64,000 nucleotides of DNA from Filosporella fistucella (GCA_030077755.1 JAQJZZ010000021.1:682001-746000), one strand, 5' to 3'; shown: positions 1-11,939, numbered from the stretch's first letter. Notes: generated from the letters alone by a model not told the origin. Numbers and translations are program-made.

Positions 1-975
1 ATACAACCAACTTTGTATGTTGGCAGTCACTGCATGGGATCGTCCATTGAAGAGATTCATGGATGTCATGATTGGGATTCTACACCATCAATTGGATGAG
101 CTGCTCCGCTTGTTTATCGGCAAGTACGAACAAACAGAGCTCTACAAAGCTGCTACCAAGCATTTGACGGAGTTTATCGACGAATTAGGCGAGCAGCAAC
201 GACGAGCCGTGAATGACTTGTATGAATTGGAAACATATCGATTGTTTACGACAAATAATGTCACCATCCACGAGTACGAGAAAAAGGAACTTGAGGGACT
301 TCAAGAGAGTCGACAATTGTCTCGCGCCAAAGCATATGTGGAGCGCCAACTTCGCAATGGCAAAGAGAAGAAGCTTGATGAGAATTTATCTTCAGAGGAG
401 AGAATGAAGGAGATTGATCGCCGAGCTCGTCTGGTAATTGTCAAGTCTGATGTCTTAGGGCCAGATCCTTTTCAAAAGGAGATTGAAGTAGCAGCGTATG
501 TCCGTGGGTATTACAAGACAGCCGCACTTCGATTCGTCGACAGTGTCTGCCTGAATGTCAACGGTGTTATGCTGCGGAAAATTCACGACAATATCATGTA
601 CTTCCTGGAGGGAAAGCTTGGTGTTCTGTCAAGAGATGGTAAGCATTTCTATTTGACCGCTGCTTTTTGGAGAACTAACATTGTTTAGGAGAGGAAATCT
701 GCCGTAATCTCATGGAAGAGGACTTCGCCATTGGCAACAGACGTCGAAAGCTGAAGCTCGAGAAGGAGAAATTGCTTGGTTTCGCAGCTCGTCTCCAAGC
801 TCTGGTTGAGCAGATCGAGCAACCTGATGACGACGACGATACCTCAAGCGATCAGACTATGAATGACTTCAATACCAACGGTCACCACAATGAGGCTCAG
901 CAAAACGCCATTGGCGATATCGAGATGGAGGATGATGGTGATGATACGATCGTCGCAGAGTCGATAATGGTCTGA
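1..975 (+). CDS. Dynamin-like (Mx-type) GTPase, C-terminal part
   Basis: Two exons (to 638, then 689-975) flank a 50-bp gtaagc...ttag intron; the frame is open upstream of base 1, so the GTPase domain lies outside the window. The fragment holds the end of the stalk and the GTPase effector domain: VAAYVRGYYKTAALRFVDSV, NIMYFLEGKLG and, across the splice, EEICRNLMEEDF followed by a charged amphipathic helix. In dynamin superfamily proteins this region folds back on the GTPase head and drives assembly-stimulated GTP hydrolysis. The last 40 residues are acidic and low-complexity (DDDDDTSSDQ, MEDDGDD). Seen: GED-like sequence and acidic tail. Inferred: a cytosolic Mx-like dynamin rather than Vps1 or Dnm1; the subfamily cannot be fixed without the N-terminus. 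Confidence 0.82.
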
Positions 976-1319
976 TATTGACCTGTTTTCAACACTCGTT
1001 TTGTTCTTTTGCAGCTTTGATTTTTTTTCGCGGACTCATGTACAAAATTTCCATCGCGCATTTGCTTTTCTGGAGTACGAGGGACTTACTTGATGGGAGA
1101 AGAGGTCTCGGTCTTTGTATTTGATTGTGCTCCTGCCAGGCGGCGACTTGGCGTATTTCACGGTATCGAAAAAGGGGTGGGATACCTCATGTAATAGACA
1201 GACTTTGGTAATACAACAATAATGTCACTAAACTCGTAACCTCGAGAAAGAATTTGGTAAAACAACGACTTTAAATTCCATCACTAGAACAAAATAGTAA
1301 AACTCTCTCACACCGCCCC
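976..1319. other. Intergenic, convergent 3' ends
   Basis: This stretch lies between the stop of the dynamin-like gene and the stop of the opposing phosphatase gene, so it should hold two 3' UTRs. A T-run near 1020-1027 is the only composition feature. No coding or RNA gene is seen. Confidence 0.6.
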
Positions 1320-2158
1320 TCATCCCGCATACGAAACACCCCCAACCCTCCCATTCCTCACATCATCTTTCCAACACACATACTCCCCTTTCTCCCTCCT
1401 CACTCCCCCAACCACCTCCCAAACCTCATACCCACACCTTTCCCAGATCTCAAGTTGTGTCCTGAATCCTGTATTAGGCATAACATCTTTTCTTCTCGTT
1501 GCAACGAATCTAAACGCTTCTTTTGCGGAAAGATGTTGATTTTTCATTACTATGAAGAAATATTATTTCAGATCTTCATACTTGAAGTTCCGAAGAGGTA
1601 GGGCGAGGGAAGGAGGGGGGCCGCAAAAGGGGGGAGAACATACAGAATCCCAAAACAAAAGCACAACTCCTCGAAAATCCAGCTTGGCAATGGATTAACA
1701 CCGCTCTTTCCCTCTTAATACTCTCTTCAATCACCTCACACACCTTTCCGAGGTATTTCAAAATATCTTCGTGAGATGAATCGGCTATTTCGATTGTTTG
1801 ATGCGTGATACCATGGGCTTTGTATTCTGTAAGTAAGGACATAGGAAGGGTTTCTGAGGGCGAGAGGAGGGAGATTATGTGTGTGATTTTGTGCGTGAGG
1901 AGGAGAGGGGGTTGCGTTGCTGCGGTGAGACTTGGGGGTGTGTTAGCTTGTTTTGGATGGGAGACATGGGGATGGAGAGAGGACTTACTTTCCGAGATAT
2001 AAATATGGGAGTATATTATCCATTGGAGATATTTCAGGGCTGAGGGCTGAAGAAGGAGGATGTGCACCACCTGGTGGTGCTGACGGTTTTCCATGGCCTG
2101 GTGGTGGACCGTATGGTGGAGTTGGAGGTTTAACCTTACCGTGTTGTGGATGGGACAT
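1320..2158 (-). CDS. Dual-specificity protein phosphatase
   Basis: Three exons (2158-1989, 1930-1644, 1549-1320) joined by a 58-bp and a 94-bp intron give a protein of about 228 residues. The splices restore the family landmarks: YLYLGN-LTAAT, ITHIISL, the P-loop HCQAGFSRS (Cys nucleophile and Arg of HCX5R), then GFL-MKNQHLSAKEAF and MPNTGFRTQLEIWE. This is the complete small DSP fold, acting on phospho-Tyr and phospho-Ser/Thr; the substrate is unknown. An N-terminal Pro/Gly-rich stretch (PPTPPYGPPPGHGKP) precedes the domain. The start at 2158 is chosen for its A at -3; the frame stays open to an ATG at 2389, which would add 77 low-complexity residues that look more like 5' UTR. Confidence 0.88.
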
Positions 2159-2492
2159 TTTGGATTCTTGAGAGGTTTGTTGGTGATTGGTGTTGATGAT
2201 TGATGGGGGGTTGAAGGTTTTAAGGGGGATGTGGCCTTTGTGCTGGGGAATAATGGGGATAAAGACGGAGGTGGTGGGTTGTATAATTGTTTTGTTTGGT
2301 TTGGTGAAAGGAATTGGATTAGGGGGGTGATGATTCACAAGACTTTTGTGAGGTTTTGATGTATGAACTTTTGGTGAAGTTGGATTCATCTCAAAGTTCT
2401 TGCCTGGAAAGTGTATTCAAATCACATCAGCCTCTGTGAGCTGCTGAATCAGAGATCTTCCATAGCTGAATCTCATCCCAACCCTCCTCAAA
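2159..2492. other. Intergenic, with possible phosphatase N-terminal extension
   Basis: This is the 5' region of the phosphatase, running into the 3' end of the P450. It carries an in-frame open stretch from an ATG at 2389 that could extend the phosphatase, but the encoded residues are low complexity (His, Pro, Thr, Asn). Nothing else is recognised. Confidence 0.5.
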
Positions 2493-4225
2493 TCACTCCC
2501 TCAAGATGACTCTCATAGGAATCCCATCCTTCGGCTTCGCACTCAGTTTCAACTCCTGATACGCCCTTCCACCCCATCCCTCAATACTCATTCCATGCTC
2601 CTTAAACCTAGCCTCAAAATCAAACCACCTCAGCGTCAAAACAGCCACGACCCTAACCTCCAACAACGCCAACTGCTGCCCAATACAATTCCTCGGTCCC
2701 TTCTCAAACGGCTGCCACGCAGCCGTAGAATGCGTATCCGGATTCAGAAAGCGGGTTGGATCGAATTCATTCGGATTAGCCCAGTAGAGAGGATCTCGAT
2801 GCATGGAGGCAGAAAGAATGCAGATCATCTGCCCATCGGTAGGGTATTCGCGGCCGTTGTAAGAGAGTGTGGAGCCTGGAGTACCGGCTTTGATGGTGAA
2901 TCCTACGGGGTGCAGACGGAGACATTCTTTCAGGACGGCGGAAGTGAAGGGGAGTTTGTTGAGGAGAGCCGGGGAGTGGGAGATGTTTGAGGTGGTGCTT
3001 TCGAGGGAGGAGCCGAAGACTTCGTTGTGTTCGGCGCGGATGCGGGATAGAGAGGTTGGGTTGATGGAGAGGTAGTAGAACATATACTGAAGAAAAAGTC
3101 AACGTGGGGTATCTGAGAGAGAATTGGTGAAGATTACGGTCAGTAGGGAGGCAGTGGTGTCATGACCTCCGGTGAAGAATGTTTTCACACTGTTCAATGA
3201 TATTAGTCTAGATTCAACAACAGATACCAAAACTTACTTATCGAGCGCCATTGACATAAAGTCCTCGTCCAGATCTGCTCTTGCCATTTTACCACCCTCA
3301 ATCTTCTTCACATCCTTCGAGTACCCTCTCAAGGCCAGATCCATGATACTCTTATCGGTACTATCTTCCTTGCCACCTTCTCTATACTTCTCTTTGATAA
3401 CATCCATAAGCATGACGTCCAGTTTCCTGGTATAATAATCTCTGATATAAGTACCAATCATTTTCTTCCACAAAGGCTCCAATTGTCCAGTCGTCCATCT
3501 AATCGCCCCACTAAAAGCTTCAACAATCGGGCTATATTCTGTTTGACTTTTCAGTCTGATATCGCCCACATTCCGGCCAATAAGATCAATAGCCAACTTC
3601 ATTGTTTCGTCATTAGTCACAAATGTCTCTCCAGATACGGCGAATCTTGTCAGTTTCTCCTTGAAAACTAGCACTTCTTCCACCATACCCGGTACAAGGG
3701 TCAAGAGATGAGCCATCGAAAACGCGGGCGCGAACCATGTCCTCTGTCGTTGCCATTCTGCACCGCTAGTTGAGAAAATACTTTTCGTTCCTACGATCCC
3801 ACCTAGATATTTATTGGCAAAAGGATGGCGATTGAAATTAGGTAGAGTCTGTGCTTGGATCGCCACAGCGGGGTCAGAGCAGAAGAGAAGTGGTCGCCCG
3901 AAGGGATAGATATCCACATAGAAGATACCTGGGAGATTGTAATCTCGACCCATCTGGGTAAACATAGGCTGTGGATGCATATCGCGAGGGAACTTTTTCA
4001 TTGATTCCCCCAGCACTTTGAGGTTTCCCCATAGGAAGCTGTGTGGTGGTGTTGGCTGAGATATGTCAATATATGGAATGAGTATTAAGGGAGTGGACAA
4101 GGTACCAGTCCTTCGTATGATCTGCGATGCTTCGCAAACTTTATGAAGAAGTATATAACATATGTAGATACCAGGGCGGCTGAGAGCGATGCCCAATTCT
4201 CGATAACGGAAGTTGAGAAGGACAT
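2493..4225 (-). CDS. Cytochrome P450 monooxygenase (CYP59-like)
   Basis: Four exons (4225-4106, 4055-3238, 3189-3138, 3086-2493) give 527 residues, a normal P450 length. The first exon is in a different frame from the main body and supplies the start and the N-terminal membrane anchor (residues about 11-31, LSAALVSTYVIYFF), followed by a basic stop-transfer and the proline hinge PTPPHSFLWGN. The 52-nt third exon encodes the I-helix oxygen-activating motif FTGGHDTTAS. The last exon has the K-helix LKECLR (ExxR), the meander DPTRF, and the heme loop FEKGPRNCIGQQ with the Cys ligand. It is an ER-anchored haem oxygenase. General resemblance to fungal CYP59/StcS-type enzymes is from memory; the substrate is unknown. 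It reads away from the methyltransferase at 5259 and may act in the same small pathway. Confidence 0.92.
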
Positions 4226-5258
4226 TGTCGCACCAGTCAGAAGGAGATTTCAGGCTAGGTGGATTTTCCTTTGAAGGAACGTAAATTGTTCAAAGAACTC
4301 ATATACTTTTCGAGAGGATGTGATATGAAGTAGGTATAAGGCTGAGTTAGTGCTTACTCTCATTTTTGAGGTTCCCGGTTATCAGCACGGCTACGCGATT
4401 AAAGTTCTTAGGTACAATTGGCTGACTGCTCGGACTTTTCTTTGGGATCTTTCTGCCCAATGGAGACAGTGGTTTGTGACAACAAGGTCATATACCCGAT
4501 GTGACAATGATCTCAAAATAAGCAAACTTTATTCAGATGATCCATGACAGAGTTTATAATCCTTTCTTTTCTAAGCGAATGCTGTTAATATCAAGAGGGG
4601 AGGTTCTTTGGAGCTTTTCGGGGGAATCAGTGGTATATAGAGCTAGAGACGCTAAACTTCCAGGGTGCATGCGCTATTCGTTTGGGGCTCCCCATGCTGT
4701 TCCCAGCGCCATGGCAACAAGAAACTGGGATATGTACAGTACACCAGGGCCGGAGCTGACATACATATCAGCATGGGACAATCTGTTATCCTCAGAAAAA
4801 TTGACAGCAAATATACATAGTCTTCTATAACCCGTGAGCGGTTGAATGCATGGACGGCATCGATTGATTGATGGATGTATTCCTTCGTTCATGTGATGTC
4901 ATTGGCCGTAGGAGGTGAATCTTTGTTTCCATTTTTCTTTGTGTAACAGGAATTTAGGCTGATTTGATTGATTGGTGCAAGACTCCCTTTGTCACACCTT
5001 CCTCCCTGTCAACGGCTGCCTATCGGGATATCAGTGGCAGTTCCTCCTCATGAGAATCATGAGATCTTGGGTTTGGACATGACCTCAATGCTTTCTCGTC
5101 AACCATTCAACTTACGATCCATCAAATCCATCGATTTGCTTGAGTTTCCCCGAAACAAAATCAATTTGGGATTACAATACAATATCGATATTTCATATAA
5201 GTTGTCAATTTCATGACCAAGAGTCTTCTTGCTACCAAAATCAACTCGTGATACCGGA
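4226..5258. other. Divergent intergenic region between P450 and methyltransferase
   Basis: About 1 kb separates the two divergent starts and must contain both promoters. Short open frames here have no recognisable protein features. No clear shared operator is seen. Confidence 0.5.
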
Positions 5259-6282
5259 ATGGCCGCCCCTGGTGAGGAACAGTATCTGCTCAGAAACAGG
5301 GACGATATTGAGAAGAATAGGTTTGCGGCCCCGAGCAGAAAAACATTCTATGGGACATACTGAAAGGTCATTAGATTGAAGTTCCAGCATGAAGTGATTA
5401 CAAAATTGCAAAAGGGTCATCTTCTCGATCCATTGATTCCGAAGGAGTCAGTTCACAGAATCGCTGATGTTGGCGCTGGTACTGGGTACTTAGCCCTCAC
5501 TTTCTTTTGAGCGACCGAAACAATTGCTAAAGAATCACAAGAGCTTGGCTCGAAGATGTCTCGATCGAGCTTTCTCGATTCGGGAATAATGACCTCGAAC
5601 TCTTCGGTTTCGACATCTCATCTGCATTCTGGCCATCCACCCCAAGATCAAAATTGGAACTCGTCATATCAGACGTTAATGAGGGGTACCCAGAAGAATA
5701 CCACGCTTCCTTTGACGTTGTGCATGCCCGCCTCTTGATTTTGGGGCTCAAGCAAGACCAGATTCAGAATGCTGTTGAAAACATGGTGAAACTGATAAGT
5801 GAGTAAAACTGTAGCAAGATATTGGATTTCAAGCTTAATGTTGGGCAGAGCCTGGAGGGTACCTTCAGTGGACGGAGTACGACTTTCAAGGCAAGACTGC
5901 CTACCCCAATTGTCCTGATACCGACCTCGTAAATTTTGCCGACAAAGCAATTGAAATATTCAAAGGGCTCAACATTTCCACTCGAATTTTCGAAGATGTC
6001 AGAAATTTCATAAAGAAGCTTCCCATGGAAGACGTACGGCTTACGGATTATATTGGGAGGTCGTACAATGACACGGAAATCAGATACCTTGTGACAGAGT
6101 GGAGCAAGCAAAGCCTCGAAGTTTTTTTGCGGCAAGTATTCAAAATCAATGGGGTTAAACCAACTGAAGAGGAATTGGCAGCGGAAGCAAGGAAGTATAA
6201 AGACAAGATTGGCAATTTGGCAAAAGGGGGCTATATTTTTGAAATGCCAGTGGCGACGTTGACAGCGAGGAAAATTGTCTAG
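5259..6282 (+). CDS. SAM-dependent methyltransferase, secondary-metabolite type
   Basis: Four exons (5259-5320, 5375-5485, 5542-5798, 5849-6282) with introns of 54, 56 and 50 bp give 287 residues. Unspliced, it looks like a pseudogene with stops; splicing restores a continuous Rossmann methyltransferase: EEQYLLRNRDDIEKNRLKFQ at the N-terminus, motif I IADVGAGTGAWL across the second intron, FGFDISSAFWP (acidic loop of motif II region), FDVVHARLLILGL, and LKPGGYLQWTE after the third intron. This matches the fungal family of small-molecule methyltransferases found beside polyketide and peptide clusters. Its acceptor is unknown. It is divergent from a P450, but no PKS, NRPS or terpene synthase is nearby. 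The first donor is gtttgc, weaker than the others. Confidence 0.85.
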
Positions 6283-6429
6283 CATTCCAAAGATAGGGGA
6301 CGCAGCCTGAAAGCGGTGTCCTCACCTCGTGGCCTTTCGTGTTTGCTATGTCACACTATGTCACAATTTCAACAAGAAGTTAGTAAATTTTATTGTTCAT
6401 CACGATTCAATGAAGAACAGCGAGGTCAT

Positions 6430-8176
6430 TCACGACTGTTTATTGCCCCCATCACATGTAGCAATTCGACTCGGAAATCTGCCCGCACGAGTCCTCTTTC
6501 TGGCCCACAAGATTACAACAAGAATTGCCAAAGTAGCGGTGATGGGAATTGTGGTAGCCCAGAATATCCAGAAGCCTGGCCGCATCGGCGAATTTGGTGT
6601 ATCCCAATTAAATAAGGGCATGGCAAAGAATGTCTACCCTGGGTTAGCTCAGCTATGTTTTGGAGGCTACAGATCACCTACAGATATGAAAGTCGCTGGA
6701 AGATATATTGCACCAAGAATTGCCAGAATTATCATCGCAAAATTGGCTTGCTTCGATGAATCAAAGACTGCTTTCTCCCAGTCGTTGCCAATCGCTGCCA
6801 AGCTGGTGGCGATACTTTGCTGCATACTTTCAATCTCCAATTGACGACGTCTGGAGTCCTCGGTGATTTGATTGAGGATGTGCAAAGTTCTGAGGAATTG
6901 CCAATAGAGAGGCGCCAATGGGTTTTCTACCGTGTTCACCTTCTCATCATCCCTATTTGATGGGGCGATGCGGTGAGCGTTTGCGTTACGTTGAGCATTT
7001 GCGTCGCGTTGGGCGTTTTGTATGTCGTCAAGCAATGCACCCAAAGTTCGGTCGATTCTTACGCCGCCAGGAAAGGTGAATGGTAATTGGAATTCTAGCA
7101 TTTTACCTGCCACAGATTCAAGAAAACCTCTACCATATGGCAATTTCATGAGCCTGTCGTTGATTTGGTTAGGCGCGAGCGTTCGCTGATGCAGATGTTC
7201 TGTCCGATGTTGGTTGGTCTCGACTTTAGTAGCCGTCCTAAAATCCTCCATTATAGATTTGAGATCCGTATCGTCCGAATTTGAAAGGACTCGCAGAAGT
7301 GACGCAAATACACTGAACGGATGGATGATTGTTGAAGTGTCAGGACACTGCTCGTACCGCACCGCTCCATACTCTATACCCCCAACCCCGGGAATGTTCA
7401 GAAGTACGTCTCTCAGCATTTGCTTCAGAAGCGGTCTACTCATGCCCCGCAAAAGGCCATAAGTCTGGCCGCCGTTCCATTGCCCATGATCTGCGAGGTG
7501 TATAGCACCAGGAACGTCTGGTGGTACTGGCGTTGGATCTAGTTTGTACCGGAAAGACAAGGTCAGGTCAAGAGAGCCGTGGTATGTCTCTGGGAATTTA
7601 AGTCGGCAATACAAGGCATCCCCTATTTCTCATGGTCAGCCACCTTCTTAGGATGATATGTGTCTAGCATACATCCAGTTATCAAGGAGAAGCCTTGAGC
7701 AGGCTGGTGTAACGGACGATACTTATGCTGCATTTGGCAAAGACGAAGGATCGGACGGCATAAAAGTGATGATGGCGGAAATTTATCAGCGAGACGTCTA
7801 AGTCATAGTATTCACTTCCAAAGAAGTGAGTGTTGGGCACTGCTCGATACTGTATACTTACATAAGAGTCAAATGTGCAGCACTTCCACAATGTCCGCTT
7901 AGATCTTCAAGTAGCTTGTCTTCCTTCACTGCCTCTGACACATACATTGGGCATAACGCGCGTCGGTATTCCGGGCCTGACTATTGAAAATCATCAATTC
8001 AGGCTCGAAAGCAGCCGCGGTGCTCGACAGCAACTTACATTGGGTGGTCTCTTGCAGTGAATTATATCATGTTCATACGGAAACGTACTTGGCTCGAGGG
8101 GCGGATACACCTCCTCAATATATGTGCCATTCCAAGCATCGTCCAGGCATTCTGGACGATAAATTCCTGAAACCAT
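6430..8176 (-). CDS. CorA-like membrane protein with two C-terminal TM helices
   Basis: Five exons (8176-8039, 7980-7862, 7797-7673, 7622-6682, 6633-6430), introns of 48-64 bp, about 508 residues. The long N-terminal part is cytosolic with a helical region (HILNQITEDSRRRQLEIESM). The C-terminus has the CorA-family layout: a stalk helix, TM1 (FAMIILAILGAIYLPATFIS), a short loop FFAMPLFNW, then TM2 (WIFWATTIPITATLAILVVI) and a basic tail. Bacterial CorA has GMN after TM1; here that position reads FAM, so Mg2+ transport cannot be assumed. Fungi have many such CorA-like proteins of unknown role. ATG 8176 has A at -3; an in-frame ATG at 8296 would add 40 residues but has a poor context. Confidence 0.78.
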
Positions 8177-8790
8177 TTTGAGCTCTTTGCGTGAAGTCGA
8201 ACCAAAAATAGGAAAGAAGATGATAAATGCGAAAGAGCTATTGCTCATAAATGTCTTGATATGTATATCATGGAAGCTACAAGCATGCAAAGCCATATAG
8301 ATACATAATGTTAAAGGTGATCGTGGTATGATACCCGATCGTCTGATTATCTGTTCTGTGCAAATTATTTATTCGCATACGTGTCTCAGCCGGCACTCTT
8401 GAATATCTTCTGAGACGGCAAAGACGCCCCGGAAACGATTGACCAAAAAAGATCGAGGTAGTCGTGGCAAGTAGTAGAGAGCTAGTAATCGGACTTAGGA
8501 GAGCATAAAAGCCACCGCTTATCGGAAAGAATTTGATTAATTAGGGATCCAATCACGAAGAGTGTCCATAACTGTGATAAAGAAAGCAAAGCTCAAGGTA
8601 GCTCAGCGATGACAATATGGTGCTGAGAGACATTGAAATCTACTTGCAGGATTTAATGCCCACTTTGCTCGAAGTATTGCTCGATGAGGCTTATGAGATG
8701 ATTTGCATACGGGAACTTTGTAAAATATCACATATATCATTTTGGAGAGTATTTAAAGTTTGTTGCTCTGCATCCGTAGTGCGGATGATG
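8177..8790. other. Intergenic
   Basis: This is the 5' flank of the CorA-like gene up to the edge of the TIR element. Only short open frames are present. Nothing functional is recognised. Confidence 0.5.
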
Positions 8791-8818
8791 TACAGCAATA
8801 TAACTAACTAGTGCGAAA
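8791..8818 (+). repeat. Left terminal inverted repeat of the 851-bp element
   Basis: 28 bases identical to the reverse complement of 9614-9641. It starts with TA followed by CAGCAATATAACTAAC. Confidence 0.9.
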
Positions 8819-9613
8819 CACGGGATTTTTAGCCCCGCGATTTTCAACATCGATTTTGCCCCTCTCCCACTTCATTATTATTATAAACCCTTATATCTCT
8901 ATGAAAACTTAAGATATTTTAATAAAAACTATATCGTTATAAAGCTAAACACATAATGAATCTAGTTATATAGTTTATATAATGGGTATTATTATATTAA
9001 AGAAGGAAATTTTAATTTACTTGTTTTTTATTTAAAAGTATACTTTTTAATATTTTGCCCTTATAATAAGATTAATATAAAGCTTATAATAATATATATA
9101 AGCTCCATTAACCTTAATATACTAATATATATATATATGATTATTAATAAATGCTCTATTTATTAGTAATTAAATTTGCCTTTAAATTTAATATGTAAAT
9201 TAAGTCTTTTATAATAATAACTTTATAATAAAACATACTATATATAATTTAAGGCTTTTATATTATTATCATATATATAAGCTAATATACTTTTGATTTT
9301 TAACTTAAAATAATATAAGGTTATTTAATAATTAGGAAAAGTATTAAAATCCTAGATTTTTTGGATTTTAAGCCGAACGAGGCTAGGCTTGGCGAGGCTC
9401 ACGGTCGCAAATCGCGATCCGCCCCTCTTAAGATTTTATTATGAAAAGCTTTTTAGATTAAATAAAAAGTATATATAATTAATATATTTATGTAGTTCTT
9501 TAATATTATTACCTTTTATTTATTATTAAAAGTGTAGTGGTAGAGATTTAAGAAGGGTGCACTTTTTGATTTTGCAAATCGCGTTCCAAAAATCACGGGC
9601 TAAAAAATCGCGT

Positions 9614-9641
9614 TTTCGCACTAGTTAGTTATATTGCTGTA
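9614..9641 (-). repeat. Right terminal inverted repeat of the 851-bp element
   Basis: Reverse complement of 8791-8818 without mismatch. It ends in CTG followed by TA, matching a TA target duplication. Confidence 0.9.
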
Positions 9642-9939
9642 GGAGTGGGGACCAAGTGTGTGAAGCGAACCCCTATGTCGCTGGGGCCGGGCACGGTCAG
9701 CATCCGAGCCATCAAGACCAAGAGACAGTAGCAACCGCATTCCTTAAACAAATCCAAAACGCCGGAATGTTCAAAGCTCATAGGGGAATCTCATCAAACA
9801 TGCTGCTGATCTGAGATCATCAGCTCGGAATATTGCAAGGGATTCAAACCAATCATCCAGAGCGGCAACGAAAAGAATTGCAAGATGGATGTGATATAAA
9901 TATTCTCCTGAATATCCTTTGCCCACACAACACTTATAA
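9642..9939. other. Intergenic between TIR element and GH pseudogene
   Basis: Single-copy looking sequence that probably contains the lost 5' end and promoter of the glycoside-hydrolase pseudogene. No coding region is recognised. Confidence 0.4.
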
Positions 9940-11491
9940 ATGTCTTGGAAGTCACCTCAACTTCATTATTCGGATTATATACTACCTTGTGACACAATCG
10001 CAACACCAGACGCAGTTTCGACTCCAGCCCACAACCCACGGATATCTATTAACTGGACGAATTCCTTTCAAACATCAAAAACAGCTGCCACTCTTCAAGT
10101 TGTCGTAAATTCACTCCTACTCCGCAACAGCAGTATCTACGATAATGCGCTCACTTCTCTCACTGCAGTATCAGCTGACTGCGTCCGATTCGTTTCTTGG
10201 TTTCCTTATCCAAAGCTCACTGTTCCAGAAATCGATGCTCCGATTATCGATCTGGTAGCTAATATCTGTACCACATTCTGGGATTTCTAGTTCGCCGATC
10301 CTTTGATAGAAGATTTCTTTGCGGCTACCCCAAGTGTTTCACATATCATCAATTTCAGTACGACTCCAACCTGGATGTGGGTTCTTCTAGCAGATAGTCC
10401 GTATAGTTACCCTGAGGATGTGAATGTTATCGATTTCCGGTACAAAAATGGGACGGAGCTTTGAGATCCTGGCTTGAAAGAAGTGAGCGAATATTTTGCG
10501 AGACTTGTCTCGTGGTCCACGAAAGGGGGTTTCGAGGATGAGTTCGGGGCGTATTACCACTCTGGACATTCCTACATCATTGAGTATTGGGAAGTTCTCA
10601 ATGAGATTGAAGCACAACATTCTATCTCTCCTGATTTCTACATCCAGCTATATGATTCCATCACCTCCGCAATCAGGAAAGTCAATCCTGATATCAAATT
10701 CGTGGGGTTGGCATTAGGAGACAATTCCACTCAGTTAGAATATTTTTGAAGAGTTTCTTGATTCAGAGAGGCATCAGAATGGGAAAGATATCGATTTCGT
10801 GAGCTACCACTTCTATGGAACTCCCGATGTTGCGTCTATGGAAGTAGAAGCTATGGAAGTAGAAGCCGCGCAGTGTGTCGCTGAAGCGGAGGATTTCATC
10901 AAGCAAGTTGATGGAATTGAAGAAATTAGAAAGAGATTGCGTCCAAATACGGAGAGTACGTTGAACGAGATTGGGAAATTCGATCCACTTGGAACTATTT
11001 CAGTCATTCCAGGATATGAGGTCCTACCTGACTAATTTGTTTGGAGTGGAGGGGTGTTTGCGTATGTTTTCGGCGAAGTGTCGAAGATGAGTGTTGATGT
11101 CATTGGCGAGAGTCAATTAATTGGCTATCGCTATCCAGGTTCATTTCCTAGTGTGTCGATGGTAGACTATGAGACAGGACTGCCGAATGCTAGACTGAGA
11201 GTTTTGCAGTTGTTACAGAAGAATTTTGGGGTGGGTGATTAGATTGTGAAGACGAATAATGACGTGGAAAGTATGTATGCTCAGGGGTTTTTGACTTCAA
11301 GTGGAGAAAAGAAAGTTCCCCTTGTAGATAAAATGAAGAACTGGAGAGAGGTTAAGATTGATGGTTTTGAAGAGGGATTTGTGGAAGTGATTGATGTTGA
11401 GACTAGAGGTAATGAGTGGAGGAAGGAAGTTATCAGAGGAGGACTGAATTTGACTAGCTGGGCGGCAGGAGTATTGACGCAGTCCTCATAG
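9940..11491 (+). pseudogene. Decayed glycoside hydrolase (fungal GH39-like)
   Basis: The translation keeps family blocks in order over 1.5 kb: TAATLQVVVNSLLLRNSSIY, CVRFVSWFPYPKL, INFSTTPTWMW, YWEVLNEIEAQHS (NE acid/base), KFVGLALG and IDFVSYHFYGTP. It is broken by in-frame stops at 10288 (TAG), 10462 (TGA), 11033 (TAA) and 11240 (TAG) and by one extra T in the run at 10743-10747. The stops fall where Gln or Arg is expected, so each can be read as CAG/CAA to TAG/TAA or CGA to TGA, the direction made by RIP. The encoded enzyme would have been a beta-glycosidase-type hydrolase; the GH39 label is from memory of similar fungal annotations. It is not expected to make a full protein. Confidence 0.8.
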
Positions 11492-11939
11492 AAAGTCTCA
11501 TAAGTTGGGTTCGAGAAGAGATTAAAGCTTCCTTGAGTGCACTGATGATGAAAGCGTCCTAACTCTTATTAGTCCAAGTGATTAGATCTTGGATCATAGC
11601 AACACAGACAGACATACCTACTGAACAATGCTAGAGCCAGGGACCAGGAGATGAAAACCAACTCCAAGATAGAAGATTAAAAGCAGCATTAATTCGTGAC
11701 TATTATGTAGAGAGTGATATGAGTCCCTAAGCATTTTAGAACTTTTCACTAATAAAATCTAAGCACCCACCAATACAATAATGACTTCAAAATGTCGGAT
11801 GAACTCACCTCGAAAATCAATTCTCTAATGGAACTCAGCATGAATCCACTTATGGATATCGTAGCAAATATTACTGCAACGGTCGTCAGCTCAGACATGC
11901 ATGTTACATTATGCAATCATACCTGGGTAACGAGGACTC
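11492..11939. other. Intergenic in decayed island
   Basis: 3' flank of the GH pseudogene. A short open frame begins at 11792 without recognisable features. Nothing else is seen. Confidence 0.4.

Larger units (their letters stand above)
8791..9641. mobile_element. Non-autonomous TIR DNA element (MITE-like), 851 bp
   Basis: The ends are perfect 28-bp inverted repeats (8791-8818 against 9614-9641), beginning TACAGCAATATAAC; similarity continues more weakly inward (gggatttttagcccc near 8822 against gggctaaaaaatcgcg near 9598). If the outer TA is the duplicated target, the termini are CAG...CTG with a TA target site, the Tc1/mariner/pogo convention. The interior is very AT-rich with no usable reading frame, plus a GC-richer patch near 9371-9430. 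Seen: TIRs, TA, lack of ORF. Inferred: a deleted or RIP-degraded non-autonomous copy mobilised by an unrelated transposase. Confidence 0.8.

Noticed and set aside
2159..2389. 77-residue N-terminal extension of the phosphatase
   Set aside because: Low-complexity His/Pro/Thr/Asn text, while the ATG at 2158 has a good context; extension not supported.
5381..5740. Methyltransferase locus read as a pseudogene with stops and frameshifts
   Set aside because: Three introns with good acceptors and consistent phases restore a continuous family-typical protein, so it is treated as intact.
2493..8176. P450, methyltransferase and neighbours as a full secondary-metabolite cluster
   Set aside because: No backbone synthase, transporter or pathway regulator is present in or beside the interval, so only a two-gene pairing is suggested.
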